From assembly GCA_028278205.1 (NCBI GenBank), contig JANQES010000042.1, positions 1 through 50,135 on the forward strand: DNA of 50,135 bases, given 5' to 3'. Shown here piece by piece: positions 44,180-50,135 of the stretch. How positions within the stretch are numbered: position 1 is the stretch's first letter; every line of letters starts with the position of its first letter. This DNA comes from Rhodothermales bacterium (GTDB taxonomy: Bacteria > Bacteroidota > Rhodothermia > Rhodothermales > Bin80). Both the position numbers and the translations under genes were made by a program. Under the pieces are notes generated by a model, which was given only the letters and a program-made list of their open reading frames with translations, was not told the DNA's origin and did no database searches.

Positions 44180-45337
44180 TCATGGGATAGCGCCGGCTGC
44201 CTCAGACACAGCACGCAAGACGCGCAGGACGAGGGCCGTGGCCAGGATCGGGTCGTCTTCTTTGTTGGGGGCGCCGTAGGGGTTGGCGAAGCTGCCGTCG
44301 TCGCGTTGTTTACCGGAGAGCGCCTGGACGATAGCAGCGCGCCAGGGACCCGGTTCGTCGAGCGCGTCGTAGGCTTCGGCGCGGACGCCGAGGTGGTAAT
44401 AGAAGAGCACCCGATGCCACTGGGCCGGATGGTTTGGATCCATCCCTTCGGGCGAGGCCAGTTCGTCGTGCGTCCGGAGCCAGGCGAGGGCGGCCTGCAC
44501 GCGTTCGTCGTTGCGGTCTACCCCGGCGGCGAGCAGGGCGAGGAGGCCGTCGCAGGTGGTCGTGGCGTAGCTGCCGTAGAGGTAGAGCGAACCGGCCTCC
44601 ACCGGCGCCGACTTGTTGACGCCCGGCACGACGGGCGAGGCAAAGAAGCCGCCGTCGTAAACGAGGCTGTCGAGGCCGGCGGCCTGGAGGCGCGCATCGG
44701 CGGGATGCTTTGGGGCAAGGCGCAAAAAGACCTCGGCGCGGCGATACGCGGCAGGGTCGTCGTGCCCGGCGGCGCGCAGGCCTTCGAGCACACGGCGCGT
44801 GTGCGAGAGATCGACGTGCCCCGTGCGGCCCGGCGGCAGGCGCTGCTCGCCGAAACCCCAGCTCCCATACGCCGCGTCGCCCGGCCCGAAATCGCGATTT
44901 TCGGCGAACTGCTGGCCGAGCAGATACGCGGTCATCTTTTGGATGCGCGGGGCGTCTTCGGCTTCGCCATGCTGCGCCAGCACACGCAGGGCATAGGCGG
45001 TGGCGTAGTTGGGATATTCGAGCACGTCGGGGTCGGCCAAGCCCAGCGCGCCGCCTTCGTTGAGGCGATTGCGGATGAAAGCCAGTGCCCGCGCGACAGC
45101 GTCTCCGGGCGGCGCGCAGGTTTCGGCGGGTGCGTCGAGGAGGGCGTGCAGCACGAAGGGCGTCCACGCCTGCCCGCCCCGGAGCAGCCCGTGCGTTCCG
45201 CTGTGCCAGCCGCCGTCGTCGCCCTGCATCGACCAGAGATAGGCGCATGCCTCGGCGAGCATCACCTCGGCCTCGGAGCGGGGCGGGCCGCACCGGGACA
45301 GGATTAGCAACGTCAGGACGATGGCGAGGGGACGCAT
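44180..45337 (-). CDS. Secreted alpha/alpha-toroid (prenyltransferase/squalene-cyclase-like repeat) protein 1
   Basis: 385 aa; N-terminus MRPLAIVLTLLILSRC is a lipoprotein-like signal (Cys 16). The rest repeats helical hairpins with QW-like motifs: YLWSMQGDDGGWHSG, ALAFIRNRLNEGGALG, VYDGGFFASPV, ALAWLRTHDELASPEG, QRDDGSFANPYG. These are features of alpha/alpha-toroid proteins related to squalene cyclases and prenyltransferases, but the catalytic DXDD is not visible, so it is probably not a cyclase. It lies next to a second member of the same fold. Confidence 0.75.
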   Translation of the reverse strand: MRPLAIVLTLLILSRCGPPRSEAEVMLAEACAYLWSMQGDDGGWHSGTHGLLRGGQAWTPFVLHALLDAPAETCAPPGDAVARALAFIRNRLNEGGALGLADPDVLEYPNYATAYALRVLAQHGEAEDAPRIQKMTAYLLGQQFAENRDFGPGDAAYGSWGFGEQRLPPGRTGHVDLSHTRRVLEGLRAAGHDDPAAYRRAEVFLRLAPKHPADARLQAAGLDSLVYDGGFFASPVVPGVNKSAPVEAGSLYLYGSYATTTCDGLLALLAAGVDRNDERVQAALAWLRTHDELASPEGMDPNHPAQWHRVLFYYHLGVRAEAYDALDEPGPWRAAIVQALSGKQRDDGSFANPYGAPNKEDDPILATALVLRVLRAVSEAAGAIP

Positions 45338-45379
45338 TTCAAGCTATCAGAAATCAGAAACGAAGTGCTTGAATCTCAA

Positions 45380-45472
45380 TAATAACACACGAATGACACG
45401 GATTAACACGGATTTTTTCAAAGCCAAATCCGCGACCATCCGCTCGATCCGCGTCATCCGCGTTCCATTATT
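45380..45472. repeat. Imperfect word-repeat palindrome (ACGGATTA / TCCGCGTCA words)
   Basis: GAATGACACGGATTAACACGGATTT (in part at 45391-45415) faces AAATCCGCGACCATCCGC and GATCCGCGTCATCCGCG (45426-45462). It occupies the short spacer between the two toroid genes. Confidence 0.55.
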
Positions 45473-45492
45473 CTGATCTAATTGAAAACAAT

Positions 45493-46803
45493 TCAAACCT
45501 GCTCAACCCGATCAGCGGTCATCGTCAGGATGACGGCGGCGGTGCAGAAGACCGGGCTGGTGATGCAATGGTGTCCGCTCCAACTGCCATCGGGGTTCTG
45601 AATCTTGGCGAGGCGGGTGTTCATCTTATCATACCATTGGTCCCATTCCTCCCCGCCGGCGCCGGCCAGCGACTCGCTGGTCATCATGTAGCTGAGGAAC
45701 TCCTCGCCGCCGTTGTTGCCGAAGCCGGAGAGCACTTGCTCATCCTGCATCATGCGCGCGGCGGCTTTGTTCTTGCGATACGCCTCGGTCAGGCGGATGG
45801 CATCATCCTCGTCATAGCCCAGCTTTTTCAGGTTTTCCTCCGAGACGGCTTCCTCTTCGGGCATCGACGCCGGCAGCGCCAGCGTGCCGTCGCGCCGGCC
45901 CTGCGCGATCTTTTCTTTGACCTCATTGGCTTCCTGCGCCGTGGCGCGCTGGTTGCTGGCAACCGAGTAGAGCGCGATGCCGGCGGCGCTTTCGGTCCGG
46001 ACCGCGCCGGACGATTCGTCGAGGTTGTCTTTCTGATACCGCCGCGACCGTTCGAGCGCCTCGCGGTCTACCGCGACGCCGAGGTCGTCGGCCATCTCCA
46101 GCGCGCTATTGGCCATAGCCGATTGCAAGACGCCGGCCCAGCCGCCGCGCGAGTTCCAGCTTCCGTCGGCGTCCTGGGCGCGCGCCAGCTTGGTCACGCA
46201 CACTTCCAGCGCCTCCCCGACGCGCTCGCGGAGGGCGGCATTGTGTTTGGTGTGCGGCAGCGCCTGCGTGAAGAACTGCGCCACCATCGCCACATCGACG
46301 TGCTGGCCGAGCTTGGCCTGCGGCTGTGTGCCGCTGACATCGCTGATGCGGGCGCCTTCTTTCGGATACGACTCGACGAGGTCGAGCAGGTACGTCAGCG
46401 CTTTATCGACGTTTTTGTGATAAGGGCCGTCGGTGAGCGTGTTGCCGGCGCGCAAGAAAGCCATCGCCGAGAAGGCCGTCGTGGCCGGGTCGATCTGCAC
46501 AGCGTGGGGATCGCGGATGTTCTGGTTGGCGTGGCTGCCGGCTCCCCAACCACCGCTTTCGAACTGCGCCTCGGCCAGCCAGGCCAACCCCTTGCGAACG
46601 AATTCCGGCAGCGCCTTCGGATCGTCGTCCGGCAACACCGCCCCGTCCGGGTTGACAACGGGCAGGATGTGAGGCAAGGGTTCCGGCGAAGGAGCCGGCG
46701 CGCGAGCATCGGTATGAAGCCCGTTAAAAACCGGCCACCCGACGAAGGCTGTGGTAGCGAGCACAACACCGAGGGCCGCCCCGATAATGCGTAGGCGTTT
46801 CAT
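45493..46803 (-). CDS. Secreted alpha/alpha-toroid protein 2
   Basis: 436 aa from the ATG at 46803 (MKRLRIIGAALGVVLATTAFVGW, signal or anchor); an upstream in-frame ATG (46827) is possible. It holds QW-like motifs GLAWLAEAQFESGGWGAG, KLARAQDADGSWNSRGGWAG and RLAKIQNPDGSWSGHHC spread over the protein, a pattern of prenyltransferase/squalene-oxidase repeats forming an alpha/alpha toroid. No DXDD cyclase motif. The tandem arrangement with protein 1 suggests a joint role outside the cytoplasm, unknown. Confidence 0.75.
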   Translation of the reverse strand: MKRLRIIGAALGVVLATTAFVGWPVFNGLHTDARAPAPSPEPLPHILPVVNPDGAVLPDDDPKALPEFVRKGLAWLAEAQFESGGWGAGSHANQNIRDPHAVQIDPATTAFSAMAFLRAGNTLTDGPYHKNVDKALTYLLDLVESYPKEGARISDVSGTQPQAKLGQHVDVAMVAQFFTQALPHTKHNAALRERVGEALEVCVTKLARAQDADGSWNSRGGWAGVLQSAMANSALEMADDLGVAVDREALERSRRYQKDNLDESSGAVRTESAAGIALYSVASNQRATAQEANEVKEKIAQGRRDGTLALPASMPEEEAVSEENLKKLGYDEDDAIRLTEAYRKNKAAARMMQDEQVLSGFGNNGGEEFLSYMMTSESLAGAGGEEWDQWYDKMNTRLAKIQNPDGSWSGHHCITSPVFCTAAVILTMTADRVEQV

Positions 46804-47253
46804 AACTACGAGGGGTTTGATGAACATAACAGGGGCTGTCCGGCGATTGCCGGACGACGTGCGGAGACCGGCTCGCTCACCCGTCGATGTGCGCAGCCTC
46901 CTCAAAAGAAATGACGACCCGGGTGTCGTGACGAGGATCTTACAGGCTGGTTTTAGTTGTTCGGAAAGCCTGGGTTAACAAGATCCTACTGCGCATTAAA
47001 CGATGAACGCAGCGCGTTATTGTGCCCGCGCGTGTTTTGCCGCACCAGTTTTTTGAAAGGCCTTTGGAGAATTGTTGTCTCGACGTTATGCTTTTGTGAT
47101 TCACTTCTGCTTTTGATGTATGATTTTTAGAGACTCAATCGATCAATTTTTTAACCGCAAAGGTCGCAGAGAAGGCGCAGAGGACGCAAAGATCTCTGCG
47201 CCCTCCGCGCACTCTGCGGTTAAAAAATCCGATTCATTATACGCCTGCGTGTT
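46804..47253. other. Divergent spacer with a word-repeat hairpin
   Basis: About 450 bases without a gene. Left third is the leader of the toroid gene; a hairpin sits at 47146-47228 just before the lipoprotein gene. The middle (47000-47140) is AT-rich and could hold a promoter for 47254; I cannot place it exactly. Confidence 0.5.
47146..47228. repeat. Word-repeat hairpin (ACCGCAGAG family)
   Basis: ATTTTTTAACCGCAAAGG (47146-47163) and following GCAGAG words pair with CTCTGCGCCCTCCGCGC... to TAACCGC... at 47194-47228; the TTTTTTAACCGC / GCGGTTAAAAAA ends are perfectly complementary. Words like CGCAGAG are tandem in both arms. It ends 25 bases before the lipoprotein ATG. Confidence 0.75.
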
Positions 47254-48189
47254 ATGAAACGTAAAATCTGGTTGATCGTCGCCTTGAGCTTGGGGGTGGC
47301 TGGTTGTATCGGCACCGATCTGGTCGAAGACCTGCCGACGGCGGATGCGCGCATCGACATCACGCCGGGCGAAGCCGCTGTGCAGCAGGGCAACACCGTC
47401 CGCGTCGAGGCTACCTACTACGACGGCTTCGGAATGCCGGTGCCCAATGTGGCGCTCCGGTGGGAAAGTTCAGCCCCCGCCGTGGCGGCTGTCGATGCCG
47501 AGGGGCTGGTTTCCGCCCTGGATGTAGGGCAGACCATGATCACGGCGCACGCGGAGGATGCCACCAGCCCGCCCGTGCTCATCACCGTCGTCGCCGATCC
47601 TGCCGCCGTCGCGCGCGTGGTGGTCACGCCCGACACGCTGCGGCTTCCGGCGGGAAGCAACGAGACCTTCACGGCGGCGGCGTACAACCTCAACGGAGAT
47701 CGCCTCGACGGCAAAGACTTCACCTGGGCGAGTTCGGACACGCAGGTCGCCACGATTGATGCCGGCGGCGCCACGCTGGCGCTCGAACCCGGCGTCACCG
47801 AGATCACCGCGACGACGGACGGCATTTCCAGCGCCCCGGCCACGCTGATCGTGCCCGGCGGCATCCGCCAGGGTATGTTCGTCAAACGGGCGGGGTCTTC
47901 GTACGAAGTCCAGGGCACCGCGACGCTCGAAGAGGTGCCCGGTGGCAGCTTACGCCTGAGCTTCAGCAGCGACTTTACCATCAGTTCGGGGCCGGGCCTG
48001 AAGGTCTTTTTGTCCAACAGCACCACCGTAGGCAGCGGAAGCCTCGACCTGGGGGATCTCAAAAAAGACTTCGGCGAACAGGCTTATTTCATCCCGTCCG
48101 GCGCCTCCGTCACCCTGAATTCCTACAACAACGTGGTGATTCACTGCGTCCCGTTCAACGTCACCTTCGGCCACGCCACGCTTCAATGA
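47254..48189 (+). CDS. Lipoprotein with Big2 Ig-like domains and a DM13 domain
   Basis: 311 aa. Lipoprotein signal MKRKIWLIVALSLGVAGC (Cys 18). Two Big2-type Ig-like domains (VRVEATYYDGFGMPVPNVALRWESSAPAVAAV and FTAAAYNLNGDRLDGKDFTWASSDTQVATI). The C-terminal 110 residues are a DM13 domain: GMFVKRAGSSYEVQGTATLEE, SSDFTISSGPGLKVFLSNSTTVGSGSLDLGDLKKDFGEQAYFIPSGASV, NNVVIHCVPFNVTFGHATL, with the conserved Cys in HCVPF. DM13 is proposed to take part in redox reactions in the periplasm. Its stop overlaps the next gene (ATGA). Confidence 0.88.
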   Translation: MKRKIWLIVALSLGVAGCIGTDLVEDLPTADARIDITPGEAAVQQGNTVRVEATYYDGFGMPVPNVALRWESSAPAVAAVDAEGLVSALDVGQTMITAHAEDATSPPVLITVVADPAAVARVVVTPDTLRLPAGSNETFTAAAYNLNGDRLDGKDFTWASSDTQVATIDAGGATLALEPGVTEITATTDGISSAPATLIVPGGIRQGMFVKRAGSSYEVQGTATLEEVPGGSLRLSFSSDFTISSGPGLKVFLSNSTTVGSGSLDLGDLKKDFGEQAYFIPSGASVTLNSYNNVVIHCVPFNVTFGHATLQ

Positions 48190-49046
48190 CACGACTTCAA
48201 CGCCTTTTCTCGACGAGCGGCCTGGCCGTTTTGATGGTGCTGACGGCCCTGCCGGCCTTCGCCGACGCCTGGCCCCAACCACGCGGCCACGGCTATTACA
48301 AGATCGGCTTCCGGATGCTGCGAGCCACGCATTTCTATGAACCCAACGGCAACAGAATTCGCATCCCCACCGTGGGCGACTACACCGTCAGCTTCTACGG
48401 CGAATACGGCCTCACCGACCGGATCACGCTTGTGGCCTACGTGCCGTTCTACGAGCGAATCACCCTCAACAGGCAGGTAGGACGCAACAGCGGCTTCGTC
48501 TTCAGCGAAGGCGACGTCGTCAACGGCATTGCCGATCCCATCATCAGCGCGCGGATCGGGCTGGCGCAGTTTGGCGCCACGGTGGTCAGCGCCAGCCTCC
48601 GGCTCGGCCTGCCACTCGGCAATTCTGACCAGCCCAACGGCCTGCTCACCGGCGACGGCGAGTTGAATCAGACCGTTGCCCTCGAAGCCGGGCACTCTTT
48701 CTATCCGGCCCCGGTCTATGCCAAAGCCTCTTTCGGCTTCAACCAGCGCGTGAAGGGTTATTCCGACGAGATCGTCTATGCCGTCGAAGCCGGGTACACC
48801 GTGGCTGAGCGTTTTACGATTGCCGGGCGGCTGCGCGGCGTAGAGCCGCTGCGCAACGGCGACCCCGCCGTGGGAGGCCGGCGCGGCCTCAACGGCAACG
48901 ATCAACGCTACCTGGCCTACGGCGCTGAACTCACCTACACGCATCAAGGCGCCTACGGCCTCTCGTTGGGTGTCGAAGGCGCCACGCGTGCTCAGAATGT
49001 GCTGTCGGCGCCTGCGTTTTCCGTAGGCATTTTTGTAAAAACGTGA
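48186..49046 (+). CDS. Outer-membrane beta-barrel protein
   Basis: 286 aa; signal peptide 1-28 (LAVLMVLTALPAFADAW). Overlaps the DM13 gene by four bases (ATGA at 48186-48189), hence co-translated. The body alternates amphipathic strands (YTVSFYGEYGLTDRITLVAYVPFYERI, TVVSASLRLGLPLGNS, QTVALEAGHSFYPAPVYAKASFGFNQR, ERFTIAGRLRGVEPL, YLAYGAELTYTHQGAYGLSLGVEGATRA) typical of a 12-14-stranded barrel related to MetA-pathway/transporter-type barrels. The last residues GIFVKT give the terminal Phe-like signature weakly. Probably assembles with the DM13 lipoprotein. Confidence 0.85.
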   Translation: MTRLQRLFSTSGLAVLMVLTALPAFADAWPQPRGHGYYKIGFRMLRATHFYEPNGNRIRIPTVGDYTVSFYGEYGLTDRITLVAYVPFYERITLNRQVGRNSGFVFSEGDVVNGIADPIISARIGLAQFGATVVSASLRLGLPLGNSDQPNGLLTGDGELNQTVALEAGHSFYPAPVYAKASFGFNQRVKGYSDEIVYAVEAGYTVAERFTIAGRLRGVEPLRNGDPAVGGRRGLNGNDQRYLAYGAELTYTHQGAYGLSLGVEGATRAQNVLSAPAFSVGIFVKT

Positions 49047-49471
49047 CGTCTACTGATTATCACATCTTGAAAGCAGATTCTATGGAGAAAAGAACCGCGC
49101 GCAGCCCAGACACGAGCGAAGCGACTGACGAAGTAATCCAAAACCTGAACAGTCTCTAAATGTAGGGAAAGCGATAGCCCTACCCGGCGATCTGGTTCCT
49201 ATCCTGAATTGGGCCTGTCATGAATTAGCATCGAGGGCGCTTCACCCTGACTCAAGCGGCATTCGCTCCCTCTTTTTGCCAATATGTCAGAAATGGGCAA
49301 AAGAATGTAAGATACAGGCAAGCACAGCGCGCTCTGGTTTTGTAAGCTCCTTGCGTATTCATTACGGCGTGCAGGGCACTCCGTCCTCTACGTCCCTTCT
49401 GCTCGGTGCGCGATCTCCCGCCGCCGAGGCTCATTTAATCCTATCTCCAATAATCCAAATGGGAGGAAAAA
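49047..49471. other. Spacer with a mobile-looking 22-base module
   Basis: 49109-49130 repeats exactly the module at 13803-13824 (CACGAGCGAAGCGACTGACG at 49111-49130). The rest shows no clear gene or hairpin. A ribosome-binding site GGGAGG (49461-49466) precedes the partial gene. Confidence 0.55.
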
Positions 49472-50135
49472 ATGGCTAATGCAGTAACTTCAGGCAAGTG
49501 GATCAGTGTCAGCCGGGGGCTCCCCAGGTTGACGGGGCTCAAGACCAATCAGGTAAACTGGGGTGTTCCTGCCAACCGTGCCAGACGCCAGAGCGGGTAT
49601 CGCTTCACGGGCCGCAAGGTCCCCGTACGCCTCGATGGCAAGGAATTCGTGCTGGGTACGTTCACCCACAACAACTTCCCCATCTATGGGTGGGGGGGGT
49701 CCAACCGCTTCACGGTGAACCTGAGGGTCACCGTGGTGTTCGACGAGGGAGGCCTCAGGCGCAATTTCAACTTCAAGTTCAACCACCACGAAACCCCCAA
49801 CCGCGGAAACCGGAGGCAGCAGGCCGACCGGGTCGGGCTTTCGTCGGTGCGATCGAGGGAGACGGTGGAGATCGACGGCGAGACCTATGCCGTGGAGATC
49901 GTCGGCTTCAAGCAAGAGGGCAAGGTCGTCAAGGAGTTCATCAGCTTCGAGAATGGGGCCAATAGCGCCGTCATCGTCGCCAAGCTCGTACACATCCCCA
50001 AGCCCAAACCCAAGCCCAAACCCAAGCCCAAACCCAAGCCCGAACCCGAGAAGACCACGACGTACACCTTCTCGGTCCTCAACCCGGACGGCTCGGTCTT
50101 CGGAAAGGGATGCTTCACCTATGTCGGCGACGAAG
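49472..50135 (+). CDS. Choice-of-anchor K domain protein, N-terminal part (cut by the window end)
   Basis: The frame is open from the ATG at 49472 (GGGAGG six bases before) to the window edge, 221 codons. Residues about 25-170 match the choice-of-anchor K pattern: VPVRLDGKEFVLGTFTHNNFPIYG, RVTVVFDEGG, FNFKFNHHETPN, RSRETVEIDGETYAVEIVGF, FENGANSAVIVAKLV. A Lys-Pro repeat (KPKPKPKPKPKP, 49999-50040) forms a stiff linker to the next domain, which begins TYTFSVLNPDGSVFGKGCFTYVG. No signal peptide is present at the visible N-terminus, which is odd for this exported family. Confidence 0.75.
   Translation, partial: MANAVTSGKWISVSRGLPRLTGLKTNQVNWGVPANRARRQSGYRFTGRKVPVRLDGKEFVLGTFTHNNFPIYGWGGSNRFTVNLRVTVVFDEGGLRRNFNFKFNHHETPNRGNRRQQADRVGLSSVRSRETVEIDGETYAVEIVGFKQEGKVVKEFISFENGANSAVIVAKLVHIPKPKPKPKPKPKPKPEPEKTTTYTFSVLNPDGSVFGKGCFTYVGDE

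Noticed and set aside
49276..49479. 67-codon plus-strand frame in the last spacer
   Set aside because: No ribosome-binding site, no family, and it overlaps the true ribosome-binding site and start of the next gene.

Overview
The window looks like chromosomal DNA of a GC-rich member of the Bacteroidota/Rhodothermota lineage (class Rhodothermia is my best guess). The evidence is two giant secreted proteins and one kelch protein that end in type IX secretion (T9SS) sorting domains with the NYPNPFNP or NHPNP motif, many Shine-Dalgarno-poor starts, SusR/BT-type 'Reg_prop + Y_Y_Y' histidine kinase architecture, and many secreted beta-propeller and lipoprotein genes. I see no rRNA, tRNA, CRISPR array, transposase or phage gene. 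Placement is inference from protein style, not from a marker gene.

Layout. 1-10.9 kb (minus strand): three related secreted proteins built by module shuffling. The first is cut by the window edge; the other two carry 7 and 8 tandem DUF11/DUF7933-like beta-sandwich repeats, and share similar leaders and near-identical terminator hairpins. 11.3-18.4 kb: kelch/T9SS protein, a small gene coupled to a receiver-only response regulator, a PQQ-type sugar dehydrogenase lipoprotein, a deoxyribosyltransferase-like protein, a small zinc-binding protein, a broken aminoglycoside phosphotransferase, a DUF985 cupin and an M50 membrane protease.

18.7-23.0 kb holds the most unusual system: a compact RiPP (TOMM) locus. 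Two unusually large paralogous proteins (278 and 295 aa), each made of two nitrile-hydratase-alpha-like (NHLP-type) halves and ending in the same ten residues GIPTFTNSKT, precede a fused leader-binding/E1-like plus YcaO cyclodehydratase whose GTG start overlaps the stop of the second precursor. A perfect 17-bp hairpin sits between the two precursor genes. No transporter, protease or dehydrogenase is adjacent. A propeller-type sensor kinase (23.1-26.2 kb) and its LuxR-type response regulator (26.5-27.1 kb) follow.

27.6-35.1 kb: four tandem secreted LVIVD-repeat beta-propeller paralogs and a YfcC/DcuC-type carboxylate transporter, all on the plus strand. Their spacers are filled with large nested hairpins; three are copies of one composite element. 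35.4-40.9 kb: a secreted protein plus a periplasmic multicopper oxidase, a UPF0175 protein overlapping a YceI-like gene, an AIG2-like cyclotransferase, a universal stress protein and a PKD/OmpA lipoprotein. 40.9-50.1 kb: small minus-strand genes (including DinB-like DUF1572), a less GC-rich pair of membrane proteins, two secreted alpha/alpha-toroid proteins, a Big2-DM13 lipoprotein overlapping an outer-membrane beta-barrel gene, and the start of a choice-of-anchor K protein cut by the window end.

A second theme is the intergenic DNA: at least twelve spacers contain imperfect to perfect palindromes whose arms are short words repeated in tandem (for example ATTTTGG, CGTAAAA, CGCAGATGAA, ACTGCGTACTTCGT). 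Outer arms differ, but some inner modules recur between otherwise different elements, suggesting a modular, spreading family of structured spacers.
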